Made by a program: the position numbers and the translations under genes | Assembly: GCF_000835495.1 (NCBI RefSeq) | Contig: NW_015622542.1 | Span: 6,443,579-6,507,578, forward strand | Reading direction: 5' to 3' | Source of the DNA: Cladophialophora immunda | Taxonomy: Eukaryota > Ascomycota > Eurotiomycetes > Chaetothyriales > Herpotrichiellaceae | DNA length: 64,000 nt | Part shown: piece by piece, positions 1 to 10,675 of the stretch | How the letters are laid out: each line of letters opens with the position of its first letter | Numbering within the stretch: the first letter of the stretch is position 1 | Notes under the pieces: model-generated | Seen by the model: the letters and a program-made list of their open reading frames with translations, nothing else | The model's database searches: none | What the model was told of the DNA's origin: nothing

Positions 1-183
1 GCGTTGCGGTTTGCCAGGCGGCTCGAGTCGGGAATGGTCGGGGTTAATTGCACGTCGCCGACGATGGCGTTTGATCTGTCGTTCGGGGGTACCAAGCAGA
101 GTGGAGAGGGCCGGGAATCGTCTTTGAAGTCGCTGCTCGCGTGGACCGAAATCAAGACCGTTATGATCAAGGCCTCAGCCTGA
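1..183 (+). CDS. Aldehyde dehydrogenase, C-terminal end (partial)
   Basis: The first 60 codons are open in frame 1 and end at TGA 181-183. The translation carries the usual aldehyde dehydrogenase C-terminus: a GMVGVN segment, then FGGTKQSGEGRE, then a short W-T-E-I-K-T-V tail. Enzymes of this superfamily oxidise aldehydes to acids with NAD(P)+. The catalytic Cys and Glu and the Rossmann fold lie upstream of the window, so substrate class and subcellular location cannot be judged. The fit is strong because the GGxKxSGxGRE motif is family-specific. Confidence 0.9.
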   Translation, partial: ALRFARRLESGMVGVNCTSPTMAFDLSFGGTKQSGEGRESSLKSLLAWTEIKTVMIKASA

Positions 184-892
184 CGAAGGTGTGGTAGTCA
201 ACGGGGGATTCTCTTTACAGACGAGTCACGTCGAACGAGAAGTCTTCTCGAGACTTATTCGATGCGTTATGAATCACTCCACACGATTTGGCGTGTTCAC
301 GGCATCGCAGGGTCTGGTGACTATTTGTAGAATAGATGATAGAGGTAGAGGCAACAGGGCAGAGCGTGTCAAGCGCACCGATTGAAAGCGAAACCAATCA
401 CAAGCCTCCCAAGGTAAACACAGGGGCACGATTGAGATCGAAGGTGATTGTTCAGCTGATCCTGGATCTTCACTGGCGTTGGAGTCGCTGGGATAGTTCT
501 GGGAGGAATGGTGAGTGCCACGGTGAGAGGGAGGCTGACTGGGTTATAAAGGCGGCACGGCCAAGGTGAGCCGCATATAGATAGACTCGGTCGATGCTCG
601 ACTCCAAATCGCGTCTTTACTCGTCCTTTGGTTGCCCAACGCCAAGACTGTGACACCGCATCATCCTCCTCTAAACCTCTCGACCCGTTTTCCAACATTC
701 TAGGGATGTCATCCTTCAGAAATCCAGCAATATTTTCCACGTACGGCAAAAAGTGATCTGGCTGTCTTTCCTAATGTGCCTTTACACGAGTCAGACTGTC
801 TGGCATCCCTGAAATGTAAAACGTCGATGAGTGAGTCGTGAGAATTTCCCCATGAGTACGCCCCCTTGCGAACAAATCTAGCTGGGAGATAG
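184..892. other. Intergenic: ALDH 3' flank and RCC1-gene promoter
   Basis: About 0.7 kb with only short overlapping frames on both strands and no recognisable protein or RNA. It should hold the ALDH terminator and the promoter of the gene starting at 893. Confidence 0.6.
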
Positions 893-2164
893 ATGGCGGA
901 CCCGCACTCACTCGCCTCGGCGTCGATGCCGGTCGTGTATGCGTTTGGCTCCAACGGGTCCGGGCAGTTAGGGATCGGCCACGCGGAAGACGTGTCGCAG
1001 CCCGAGAGGTGCCTGTTCCACACTCGCACTCGCGCGAGGTCAGATGTGTCCAACGGCGGTCGAAACCCCGACAGCAGCAGTCGCTCGGCTCGACAAAGCA
1101 CTCCGGGACAAGGGTGTGATGTCAAGAAGATTGTCGCCGGAGGGAACCATACCCTCCTCCTCACGACGGATGGACGTCTCTTCGTTGCCGGAAAGACCGG
1201 CATGGCCTACGACGACCTGGCTGGAGAGATCGAGTCTAAATCCAGTGTGGTGTTTGAAGAGATCACCCATCGTGTTTCCACGGTGGCGATCTCGGAAAGG
1301 AACATCGGAGTGGACAGGGTCGTAACCGACATTGCGGCGTCATGGGAAGCTTCCTTCGCGGTCGTAGATTCTAAGATCATCGTCGGATGGGGAATCGGTA
1401 TCAAAGGCGAACTCGGCCTAGGGCCTAATATCACTTCTACGGGTGGGCAAGTCAAGAAGATATTTGAGGTTGACTCAGCTTCCAGTAGTGGCGAAATTGT
1501 CGAGATCGTTGACATTGTGGGCTCTATGGCGCATGTTGTTGTCTTTCTCTCGGATGGAAGGGTCTACGGGTGGGGAACTTGTCGCAAAGGCCAGCTTGGA
1601 GAACAGCTCAAGACGGAGAAAATCCTGTGGTGTCCCAGAAACATTGGTTCAGGGGTCGACGGAGAGGAGTTACTGCCTTGGGTACCGGAGAGAGCGGTGC
1701 TCGGTAGAGAGTATACCGTCTTCGTCAAGACGGGGTGGAAGCCAGCCATCTGGGGAGATGCAAGGTTTTTCGACAAGAACGACTTTCAGTTGATCGTGGA
1801 AGAAGACGACGTGGTCGCTTCTGGTTGGAGTTCGATTCACATCCTGTCGCGAACACGGTCTGAACAGTCGTTGCAGGGTGCAGGCAGAAATGACCACGGC
1901 CAGCTTCCTCCAGCTAGCCTCCCACCTGTGAGAACTGTGGCGGCGGGGAGTGAACACTGTGTCGCCCTGACCAGGGACAACCAAGTCATTGCTTGGGGCT
2001 GGGGCGAACATGGCAACTGCGGTGAGACGCTGGATCAGAGAGGAAATGTGGTCGACCGATACAACCTGATTTCTTTGCCAACACTTGGTCAGGAAATTGT
2101 TACGAAGAACGTGGCGGCTGGTTGTGCCACGAGTTTCGTAGTTTGCGGGATGAAAGGCGGGTGA
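893..2164 (+). CDS. RCC1-repeat protein, Ats1-like
   Basis: Intronless, 423 aa. RCC1-type blades are visible at about residues 14-30 (VYAFGSNGSGQLGIG), 76-100 (VAGGNHTLLLTTDGRLFVAG), near 225-245 (DGRVYGWGTCRKGQLG) and near 355-385 (AAGSEHCVALTRDN, then AWGWGEHGNCG). The length and loosely spaced repeats suit a single beta-propeller of the fungal Ats1/RCC1-like group, not the nuclear Ran exchange factor, whose blades are more regular. Its partner is unknown; Ats1 in yeast is linked to tubulin and to tRNA wobble-uridine modification. The ATG at 893 is the first in frame. Its stop is 20 nt from the convergent rad9 stop. Confidence 0.82.
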   Translation: MADPHSLASASMPVVYAFGSNGSGQLGIGHAEDVSQPERCLFHTRTRARSDVSNGGRNPDSSSRSARQSTPGQGCDVKKIVAGGNHTLLLTTDGRLFVAGKTGMAYDDLAGEIESKSSVVFEEITHRVSTVAISERNIGVDRVVTDIAASWEASFAVVDSKIIVGWGIGIKGELGLGPNITSTGGQVKKIFEVDSASSSGEIVEIVDIVGSMAHVVVFLSDGRVYGWGTCRKGQLGEQLKTEKILWCPRNIGSGVDGEELLPWVPERAVLGREYTVFVKTGWKPAIWGDARFFDKNDFQLIVEEDDVVASGWSSIHILSRTRSEQSLQGAGRNDHGQLPPASLPPVRTVAAGSEHCVALTRDNQVIAWGWGEHGNCGETLDQRGNVVDRYNLISLPTLGQEIVTKNVAAGCATSFVVCGMKGG

Positions 2165-2184
2165 GTCTCAACAGGCGCTTTCGG

Positions 2185-3770
2185 TCAGTCGAAAATCCCC
2201 TTCACCTGCGACAGTCGCTGCGTCGGAGCAATCTCAACTGGAAACCGTGACCTTGTCAGATTCGACGTCCGATCGTGCTGCTCTTGCTCCGTTATCGAGG
2301 CGAAAGAATGGAATTCGGAATCACGAATCCGCCGCGTCGAGTTCGATGCCGACGCCGCGTTGTCCGCGGATTCATCCCACTTCACAATGTCGGGCTCTTC
2401 ATCAAAGTTGGGTTCGTCCCATTGGTGGTCGTCGTCATCGGCGGGAATGAAGAGGCTGTGTGGATCGATGCTTATGGAAGGCGTTGGTGCTGCAGCGTGC
2501 GAGGGAGCAGGATTTTCCGAATCTGCTTGAGCAGATGTTGACTGTGTAGGCTGATCTCGACTGGGTAAGGAACTGCGCGCTGGAGGCGGCATACTGGCAT
2601 TTGCGCTTCGCGGGGGTCGAGCATTCAGAGCCGAGGTTTGTGAGGCTGGGTTTGCTGCTTCAGGAGGGCGCGATGAAGGGCGCGATGAAGGGCGCATGGA
2701 GAGATCCCGAGCTGGCGTTGCTGCGGTCGATGTACTAGTTGGGACATTTGCAGAACCTCTCGTCATGAGTGTGAACTCTGCTTGGAGTCCATTCTCTCCG
2801 TAACTGAACTGCAAGGGCCGATTGCCTCGCGAATATCTTGCGGTCACTTGAGAATGCATGGTCTCGGCATGGGCTACGATCGCTCGGAAGTCTTTGACCA
2901 CAGTGCCGATATGTAACCCTTCTTGGACATTGAAGTCGCTGAAATCTTTTCGCTCGAGGGCCACAGAGGTGTGCATGGGCTGCTTGAGGATTTCTGTGGG
3001 AATGTCAATGGGAAGCGACGACAGCGAAATGGAACATACCTCTTCCAGCTTGAATCTTCTCTGTGTAGCTGGTGAAAGTCACTTTTCCATTCTGAAAATA
3101 CCAATCCAGCTGGTCCGTTTTGGGACCGAAGTATTCGACTATATCCCGCAGTGTCCGCGATGATATGGACCAGTAATTAGGAGAACCAATCTTGTCGAAC
3201 GCCGCATGGAGGATTTCGCCGGACTCGTAGAACAGGCGATACGTCTTGACAACGCCCTGCCGGCAATTTAAACGGAACACCAGCCGGCATTCTGCTTGGT
3301 CCGGGTTATCCTGGAGCTCGCAGTCGCAAGTCTCAAGGGCAGTGTCCTTGTCCCGCTGGTCGCCCAGGCGGCGCTTGAAAATGGACAGGAGAGCCTGGAC
3401 TGTTATGAGTTTCGTCCGATGAGGACCAGACCAAATGGCTTACCCGAATTTGAAGCTTGCAGGACCATTGCTTCGGCAGCGCAGGGCCCGATTCAGTCGG
3501 CGGACCCGGAGAAAAATGGTATTTGTCGAAGAAGGCCGAGCTGAGGGTAAATGCAGCATGAGCTGTTTTGGAGATATTCAGACTGGAAAATCGAAGCTTC
3601 ACGGACTTGCGTTAGTGGTTGACCTGATTTTATCCTGCTCCCGAGTCTGGACGTACAAACTGAGGTGTCGCCTCGAGGGAAACATCCTCGTCGAACTTTG
3701 CCAGGCAGGTGAGAAGATCGTGAAAGTATGCAGCCCCAGAAGGAGCCACAGTGAACAAGAGAGTCGGCAT
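2185..3770 (-). CDS. rad9: DNA damage checkpoint clamp subunit Rad9
   Basis: Four exons join in frame: 3770-3657, 3605-3444, 3394-3040 and 2993-2185, giving 479 aa. Rad9 pairs with Hus1 and Rad1 in the PCNA-like 9-1-1 clamp that activates the ATR/Mec1 checkpoint. Family landmarks: a FHDLLTCLAKFDEDVSLEAT start, SAFFDKYHF, CKLQIRALLSIFKRR, GVVKTYRLFYESGE, TFTSYTEKIQ, then EILKQP and the PLQFSYGENGLQAEFTL end of the second PCNA-like lobe. The C-terminal ~190 residues are a low-complexity Ser/Pro/Ala tail ending TQRLSQVKGIFD, where phosphorylation normally occurs. The start was chosen because it begins the first PCNA-fold strand; donor GTACGT at 3656 keeps phase. Confidence 0.92.
2640..2700 (-). 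repeat. Short coding duplication in the Rad9 tail
   Basis: The motif GGGCGCGATGAA is tandemly duplicated around 2670-2695 on the plus strand and encodes repeated Arg-Pro-Ser-Ser in the disordered tail. It is a small in-frame slippage repeat. Confidence 0.5.
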
Positions 3771-4094
3771 ATGGTTTGTCGACGCAGGTGGTGAGTGTGA
3801 AGAGTGACAAGTGGTGAAGCAGGAAGACGCGGGTCGACGCGTACATGGGGTGATGTCATTTCAAACCTCGACTCTCTGCGACTCTCGGACGAGTCTCCAA
3901 TGCCAGCTTTTCGCGTATCAGTTGTTCGATTGACATCGCGTCTTCTCTATCGAAGTTAAGTTTTATCCCAAGCCGTAACTAGCCCAGTATCTTCTCTCCG
4001 ACTCAAATCGCTTCCATCATCTTGATCAAACGCTTGCTTCTTAGATTCCGCTATCGCTGGCACTGTTGCCCGTGCGTGCTTCGAGGACTGCACG
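3771..4094. promoter_or_regulatory. Divergent promoter rad9 / F-box gene
   Basis: The 324 bp between divergent start codons. No TATA box or long repeat stands out, so any shared control is inferred from the arrangement only. Confidence 0.4.
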
Positions 4095-5818
4095 ATGTCT
4101 GTCTATCAGGGCGCCAGCCTTCCGGATGAAATTCTGTCCTTGATATGTGAGGAGCTGGGAAGCGAGAGGGAATTTGGCTCGCTCTACACATGCGCTCTGA
4201 GTTCCAAGTCTTTCGCAGACCCCGCGCTTCGGACTATGTATCAGTAAGTTCGACAATTCCTTTCGCCCTCCTACCATGATCTTGGCGATTGACGTGCCGC
4301 AGACTACACCAGCACTCTCCAGCGTTCGAGCAGAGAGATGACCTAGAAGTCCGGCAACGGCCGACCGACTTCGCGACCAAGGCCGCTGAACAGGCGCAGT
4401 TCTACCGGAAATGGACGGTATTATGGCGCTCGATCATTCTCTCGAGCGTCGACGATCACGCTACTTACAAGCCCTACTGTCGCTACATCAAAACCTTGGA
4501 TTTCCGGAACTTGTCGTTGATGTTGGAAGACCTTAAGTTCACAGGCCCTGTCCGGAAGCAGTTCTTTGCCGGGAAACTCCAGGCGTTCCATTTCCCCAAG
4601 GTTGAATACAAGAGGCAGGTGGTGGACGTCGTTGCCACAGTTAATGCCATTGGAGATGCGGTGACCACCAAGACGACGCTGCTGGAGGAGATTGACGGCC
4701 ACATGGGCCCGGGATTCTTGTCAAGGTGGATATCTCGATCGCCAAAGCTGCAGACCATGGTGCTTTGGAAAGGCGACGCCCTGGTCAACGGCGCTGGGGC
4801 TGCACTTGCTGAGCATTGCGATAATTTCCACAGCTTGACTTTACATGAGTGGGAGTCTCCAGATGCGGATGAGGCATTTGCCACTTTCCTGAACGAGCTC
4901 AAACCCGATACGCTGAGGTACTTTGAAATGATCAGCAACAATGATCTTGGCCAGCGATCCTTTCAAGCGCTCGGCCGGCACAAGACACTACAACAACTGG
5001 ATCTGGGGAGTCTGAATCAAGATGCGGTGCGAAACCTGAACGCCCTCAAGGACTGCACTGAGATCCAGACACTGAAACTCGACGACAGATATGGAAATAT
5101 CCAGCTGGAGCTTCGAAACAACGATGTATTCCTGGAAGTCGTCGAATGGCTAAGCTCTTGCAAAACCCTCTGCGATCTCAGCCTGAAGCAATTCTTTGAT
5201 GGGCCCGCTCTACTCTCCAGAGTATTATGTTCCCCCAGTGTGAGGTTGACAAGGTTATCCCTCGAAGGCTATACCGTACGCCACACCAATTCTCAGTTGT
5301 TCCACACTGCGTTGGCTGAGCAGAGAACCCTCGAGTCGGTGTGGCTCAAAGGAAATGGTGAAGATACGATGCCGGATGACCTACAATTCATGGTTGAAGG
5401 GTTGTGTAACTTGACAAATCTGAGGGAACTTGTCTTGAAGGATGTCTCGGATGAGTTCTCGGAAGAGCACATCATTTCTCTCGCTGTCAGCCTACCACTT
5501 CTTGAAGACTTTTGGACAAGTGGAGGCGAAGTATCGGCCGACATCCTCCAACCCCTTGCGAACCTCAAATACCTGAAGAACCTTACGTTGTACGCCATGA
5601 CTCGGTTCACCTCGGGGGCCATCATGGAGTTCTTGATGAGTCTTGATCCTGAGAAGCAGAAGGGGTTCAACCTGTCGCTGATGGCCGTTGATCCTGATTA
5701 TGATTTGACCGAGGATTCGCAGGAGATGATTCGCGAGTATATGCGAGCAAACCTCGATGGCAAATTTGACTTTGTCCTATGGCGTGAGGCTGACCCAAGC
5801 GATAGCGAGGACGATTGA
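4095..5818 (+). CDS. F-box / leucine-rich-repeat-like protein
   Basis: Two exons, 4095-4243 and 4303-5818, 554 aa. The first exon was found by splicing: it gives MSVYQGASLPDEILSLICEE, the LPDEIL-type start of a fungal F-box, and joins through donor GTAAGT and a CCGCAG acceptor. The rest is a run of leucine-rich segments such as LQQLDLGS, IQTLKLDD, LCDLSLKQF, LTRLSLEG and LRELVLKD, ending in an acidic tail (DPSDSEDD). Such proteins usually act as substrate adaptors in SCF ubiquitin ligases; the substrate cannot be told. These families evolve fast in Pezizomycotina, so orthology is unassigned. Confidence 0.78.
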
Positions 5819-6085
5819 TCGAACTTGGGTGCTATGAGTCAGCCGCTCTGCGTAGACACCAATGCACTTCCGGGAAAGCACGACTCTCAACATCTTGGTT
5901 GACAAATATCGTGCGACTTGTGTGCTTAAACCTATGGGGTCGTTGGTACGACATAGGCCAATGAAAGCTGCCCTGGAGCTCTAGCCTCAAGACTTTGTTG
6001 GCTGAGCATGACACTGAGGTGCATGATAGGCCTGGTCACATCAAAAAGCGCTTCAGCTGGACTGTGGCGATGATGGCTCTCCGCT

Positions 6086-7656
6086 TCAGAGACTTGCCAA
6101 TCCTTCTGACGCTGGGCTTGGTCTTGCAGTGGACAACTTTTCCTGGCCCAGAGCGTCGTCCAGTACCTGACAGAAGTGGAAGACATCGGCAAAGGAGTTG
6201 TACAAGGGTGCGGGAGCAACTCGAATGACATCAGGTTTCCTCTCGTCCACAATGACGCCTTCATGTTCGAGATGATTCAGGACTCCGTCAAGTAAGCCAG
6301 GTGCAAGTCGGATGCTTAGCTGTGCGCCTCTTTCTTCCGGGTTTCTGGCAGTGATGATGTTGAATTTCCCCGGTCTCTTCAACGCCATGGCATCCAAGAG
6401 TTGCTCTAGGTAGTTGGTTAAGCGCAGAGATTTCTCCCTCAGCTCCTTCATTGACGTTTCGTTGAATATCTGTAACGAGGCAACCACGGCCGCAAGATCG
6501 AGCGCGCTTGGATTGGACAACTGGTAACCTGCGGCACCAGGTCTGGGGACGAATCCTTCACAGACCAAATCAGCCGAGGAATATGAATCAAGGCTGTTGA
6601 AACTTACTATTCGTCATTTGGAACCTGCTCGATTTATCATCTCCCCACCAGCCAGTCAATCGCGGCCAGAACTTGTGGGTTGGACTTTCCATATCAACTT
6701 TGCCAAACTTCTCATTGATAAAGATGCCGGCCATTGCGCCCGGCCCAGAGTTGAGATACTTGTAGGTGCACCAAGCGGCAAAGTCAACGTTCCAATCGTG
6801 CAGCTTGAGGTCAATATTACCAGCGGCATGAGCGAGGTCCCAGCCAATCATGATGCCGTGCGAGTGAGCATGGGCTGTGATACGAGGGATGTCGAAGTAT
6901 TGACCAGTATAGAATTGGATACCTGGTAGGAGAATCAAGGCAAGCTCCGAGGCGTGGCGGTCGATTGTTTGAAGGATTTGGTCAGTGGGTAAGGTGGGAA
7001 ACTTAGGATCGATCGGTTCCAACAAGATCATTGCTTCTGCCGGGTCCAGACCGTGATGGATAATTTGCGATTCAACCGCATACTGACACTGTGGTCAACC
7101 GCACTTGTCTGAACTCCCAGGACACGGTCCTACTCACATGATCGCTGGGAAAAGCTTTGCCCTCGAGCAGAATCTTCCACCTCCCTTGGCTCTTTTGGCT
7201 GGGGCGGTAGAAACTCGACATGAGGAGATGCAGATTCGCCGTCAAGGAACCCATGACGGCCACTTCCGACTCAACAGCACCCACGATTGGAGCCATAAGT
7301 TTCGCGGCATGGTCATCGATGTGCAAAAACGGTTGGAGGGGACAGTCTGAATGCTCGACGAAATGTCCCAATACTCCTTTCGTGCGCCATTGTGTAAGGA
7401 AGGAGTTGACCAGATTTGCAGTCCTGACGGGCTGAAGACCAAGAGAGTTGCCGCACAAGTATGTGCAAGGCTGAGAGGGCGCTTCTTCGGGAGACTTGGC
7501 CAGCGTTGGCCTTTTCAGATCTGCCAGAGTCGGGATGTGAAATTCCGCGCGAAAATGAGACAGCGGATCTGCGGCATCGAGCGAGAGGGCGTAGTCTCGC
7601 GAAAATAGATCGATGGAGTGCTCAGTAGATGGCAGGGCCCTAGTTGCTGCGGACAT
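6086..7656 (-). CDS. BNA5: Kynureninase (L-kynurenine hydrolase)
   Basis: Three exons, 7656-7138, 7082-6608 and 6555-6086, giving 487 aa. It is the PLP enzyme that cleaves kynurenine or 3-hydroxykynurenine to (hydroxy)anthranilate plus alanine in de novo NAD synthesis and tryptophan breakdown. Markers: [12 protein letters not shown] near residue 80, [25 protein letters not shown] across the first junction, the PLP-contacting [10 protein letters not shown] (Asp about 255), and the Schiff-base Lys in [14 protein letters not shown] (about 281). [17 protein letters not shown] spans the second junction. The usual length is 460-490 aa. Introns have GTGAGT and GTAAGT donors. Cytosolic by family. Confidence 0.95.
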
Positions 7657-8200
7657 GGTGGTCGGGAAAATGCACACTCTTCCGCAGTCCACAGAAGTGT
7701 TCGGCTCTAGAAATGATAGATGATTGCCCTGGGTGTAGGATTGTGTTCTTTTCTTCCCAAAAAAAGCCACAAGACCCTCACCGCTTGCAGGAGGTGTATC
7801 TACCTTAGTGTGTTAGAGCTGGCCGGTGGCGTCGACATCAGCGGATGGGCCACGATACCTGCGTACCTTTGGGAAGTGGTGACTCCTTTCCTTGCCTGGA
7901 GGTTGCGGACTCTAGGTCTATCGGATCAGCAGCCACTTGATCGTTCGGTGTCTGAGAACCCTGATGTGTTGTTAGGTGAAGGTTCTTTCTGCTGCGTCTT
8001 TTCTTTTTGTGGTCGTAGACTGCGCTGCCACGGCGTCGTTGAACCAGTCACAGTGGAACCAACGCAATTGTCAGCAACGGCCGCCGCCGAGGTTGTTCCG
8101 CCCGCCGCATCTCCATCGTCGTCATTTTTCGCCGACAGAGACCACGGGCTGCCCTGCACTCTACACGCCTGCAACGCACACAGAGATCGTCTCAGCACAA
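7657..8200. promoter_or_regulatory. Divergent promoter BNA5 / ISA2
   Basis: A 544-bp spacer between divergent genes. The reading frame upstream of ISA2 is open back to 7976, but that extension is low-complexity Pro/Arg/His and does not resemble the family, so it is treated as 5' leader. Confidence 0.45.
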
Positions 8201-8884
8201 ATGACAATGTCGCAAACCCCAATGAGACTCGCATTCCGAGCCGCACGTCCTCTACGGAGGCCACAGGACCCGACGACCTACCTGCGAGCATGTCGAGGCA
8301 TCTCCAATGCCTCGCCGCACCCGATGACAAACCCCAGACGACAAGCTCCCTCCCGTCCCATGCTATCGCTAGAAAGGCAGAGCCTGACGGACAGAAGACC
8401 CCTCTCCTCTACGCCCGTTAGTCAGGCGACGGTGGTCGTGCGGAACCCGCGCGTCGACGACGACGGGCACGAGATGACCATCACCATCTCCGAGCGAGCT
8501 GCCAAACGCCTGAAGCAGATCACAAGCGCGCCGGCGCAGAAGAACACCCTCGTCTCTTCCACATCCTCACAGTCGTCGCCGCAAGACTCCCACCTCCGCG
8601 TCACGGTTACCTCGGGCGGCTGTCACGGCTTCCAGTACCTGATGTCCCTGGAGGACTCGTCCAAGATCGACACGGAAGAAGACACCATATTCGCAAACGA
8701 CGACAAGACGGCGCCCGCAGGGCCCGGCAAAGCCGAGGTGGTCATGGACTCTGCGAGCCTGGAGTTGTTGAAGGGCAGCACCATTGATTTCACCCAGGAA
8801 TTGATCGGGAGCCAGTTCAAGGTGGTGGGGAATCCGCGGGCGACGAGTAGTTGTGGATGTGGCACGAGTTTTGATATTGAATGA
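8201..8884 (+). CDS. ISA2: Mitochondrial iron-sulfur assembly protein Isa2
   Basis: Intronless, 227 aa from the ATG at 8201. The A-type scaffold carries the three cysteines of the family: one in SGGCHGFQY and two in SSCGCGTSF near the C-terminus. Isa1/Isa2 with Iba57 build [4Fe-4S] clusters for mitochondrial enzymes such as aconitase and lipoate synthase. The first ~75 residues are rich in Arg, Ser and Thr and nearly lack acids (RLAFRAARPLRRP), as expected of a matrix presequence. Two spacer insertions (SAPAQKN...SPQDSH and the acidic DTEEDTIFANDD) make it longer than bacterial IscA. An in-frame start at 7976 would give 302 aa; it is less likely because it would bury the presequence. Confidence 0.92.
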   Translation: MTMSQTPMRLAFRAARPLRRPQDPTTYLRACRGISNASPHPMTNPRRQAPSRPMLSLERQSLTDRRPLSSTPVSQATVVVRNPRVDDDGHEMTITISERAAKRLKQITSAPAQKNTLVSSTSSQSSPQDSHLRVTVTSGGCHGFQYLMSLEDSSKIDTEEDTIFANDDKTAPAGPGKAEVVMDSASLELLKGSTIDFTQELIGSQFKVVGNPRATSSCGCGTSFDIE

Positions 8885-9487
8885 GGAAGACAAGACAGAA
8901 CAACAGGGGAGATGGGGAGGATTGTGACTTGGCTGGATGGATGGCGCTGTGAGAAATTTGTGCGTCGGTTCTGGTCACTGGGGCAAGATTCACTGCTCAA
9001 CAGAGACATTGGACACGTATGCCCTCTCGCAGCAGCGACGGCGGGTGCCTTCTAAGAGAGGATCTAGGCAGCTTGAGATATTATTCACATGAAGCGTTCA
9101 GCCAGCCTATACTATGAAAATTCTTTCCCCCTAAGCTTACAAGACCTTTGATGAGGAGGATAGTTACTGGGTTAGATATCTTGTATTGAAGGATTTGGAA
9201 TGACATATGATGCCCGCGCATTTGCTCGGGTTGGGGAGAGGAGAGATGTCTAGAAGTGACAAGCCCAAAGAATGTCGGTCACAGTCAAGCTCGTTGGAAA
9301 CCTGCGAAGCTCATTGGGTTCTTCCAGGCTCGCCCAGTTCTGTCCAGCTCGATGAGATCTGTCCACCACGTTGAGAAGCGCCATGTTCGTTGTAAAATCT
9401 GCCATACTCAAAACTCCTCGAAACCTGGGACTTCCCAGTCTGACTCGCAAAGTGCTGACCAGAGGTCCCACGAGTGAAGATTCAACA
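8885..9487. other. Convergent intergenic spacer
   Basis: About 0.6 kb between the ISA2 stop and the stop of the next minus-strand gene. Short frames only; it should hold two polyadenylation regions. No RNA gene or repeat was recognised. Confidence 0.55.
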
Positions 9488-10454
9488 TCATTTCCTTCTA
9501 TCACAAGGGACCCTAGCATCCTGACCGTCGATAGAATCGAGTATTTCTATGGGTATGGACCCCGGCGTCTTAGGTTGTGATGCCGGTGTCGGCTTGATTG
9601 GGTGATTGTTGGCCTTTCGACTTGCAGCGTTCGCCTCTGAATGGCTTTCATCAATGCCACTGATTTTCTTCCACTTCTGAGCCAGAGCAGTAACAGTCTT
9701 GAGGTCATCTATTGCCTTGTCTGCCTGCTCACGCTCGCGAGCGATTGCCTCGTCCTCCACAACGACTACCTTGGAGTCATTCAACGTGAGGCGCGGGGCT
9801 TGCCAGGCCTTTGATGACTGAAAGGATTTCGAGATCTCCGCAATCTCTTTTGTGACGCGTTCCAAATCCTTCTTGAGCTTCTCAATCGTTTTGTATCGCT
9901 CGTCTCTCAGATTGCGGTATTGTAGCAGACTTCGTGCACCATCGATGATCGTGCTGATAACCGTATCACTGTGCCCTAGAATTGTAAGCGAAGACTTGAT
10001 CCGATCGACCTGTATCGGCATTGGGAGTGTGAGCGGTTTGCTTTCATCGGCAGTGCTATCAGCAGTGGTAATTGCTGCTTCCATCGTGTTGTATGCGAGG
10101 AGAAAGGCTGCTTTCATGACATCGGAGTTGAGCTGGGACTATAAAAACAGTCAGCGACCGTACGACGATAGAATAGGGAGAACTTGCGATGGTTCGAGCT
10201 TCAGTCGCCGTTTGTCCGCCTTTCGTCTTGCTCACTTTAGACGGCCGGGATTCTGTTGCGTTCACCACATCGAGGAGACCACTCTTGAGCACGTCCGCAT
10301 CTTTTGGGTCAAGCCAGAATTGCGAGAGCTGCGCAAAGTTGGAAAATGTCCCGAGAACAGAGCCAGGAGTGCCGCCACTTGCTCTAGTCATCGCCTTTCC
10401 TGCCTGCTGGCGTGCTTTGCAGCGCCGTTTCACTTGCTCGGCGTTGGGGACCAT
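9488..10454 (-). CDS. Unrecognised 305-aa coiled-coil protein
   Basis: Two exons, 10454-10188 and 10138-9488, join in phase to 305 aa. The N-terminus has a basic stretch (VKRRCKARQQAGKAMTRASG) and then FSNFAQLSQFWLDPKDADVL. The middle (about 155-190) is heptad-rich, with YKTIEKLKKDLERVTKEIAEI, followed by a second charged helix (AREREQADKAIDDLKTV). The tail is Pro/Ser-rich. No catalytic motif or membrane segment is visible. The only junction that keeps phase uses a GC donor (GCAAGT at 10187) with a GCTGAC branch site and ATAG acceptor. It lies 221 nt downstream of TRM1 on the same strand. I assign no function. An in-frame ATG at 10496 could lengthen it by 14 residues. Confidence 0.68.
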
Positions 10455-10675
10455 AGTGAGTGATCTGGCGAAAGCAGACAGACAGGAGAGCTGCAAATGA
10501 GGCGGGGGTATCCAAGGGCGTAGGGCTAGAAACCAACGCTAATAGAAAAGGTCAAGTCAGATGTTGGTCAATTTAATGCCAGCAGAGGAAAAGATCGGTG
10601 ACCTGGCGTTTTGGGAAAGTTGGCACCAAAACGGGAGAAGGGATACCACAGAAGTACACACCTGCGTCAAGAGCC

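Noticed and set aside
7976..8200. N-terminal extension of Isa2 from ATG 7976
   Set aside because: The extension is Pro/Arg/His low complexity and would bury the presequence starting at 8201.
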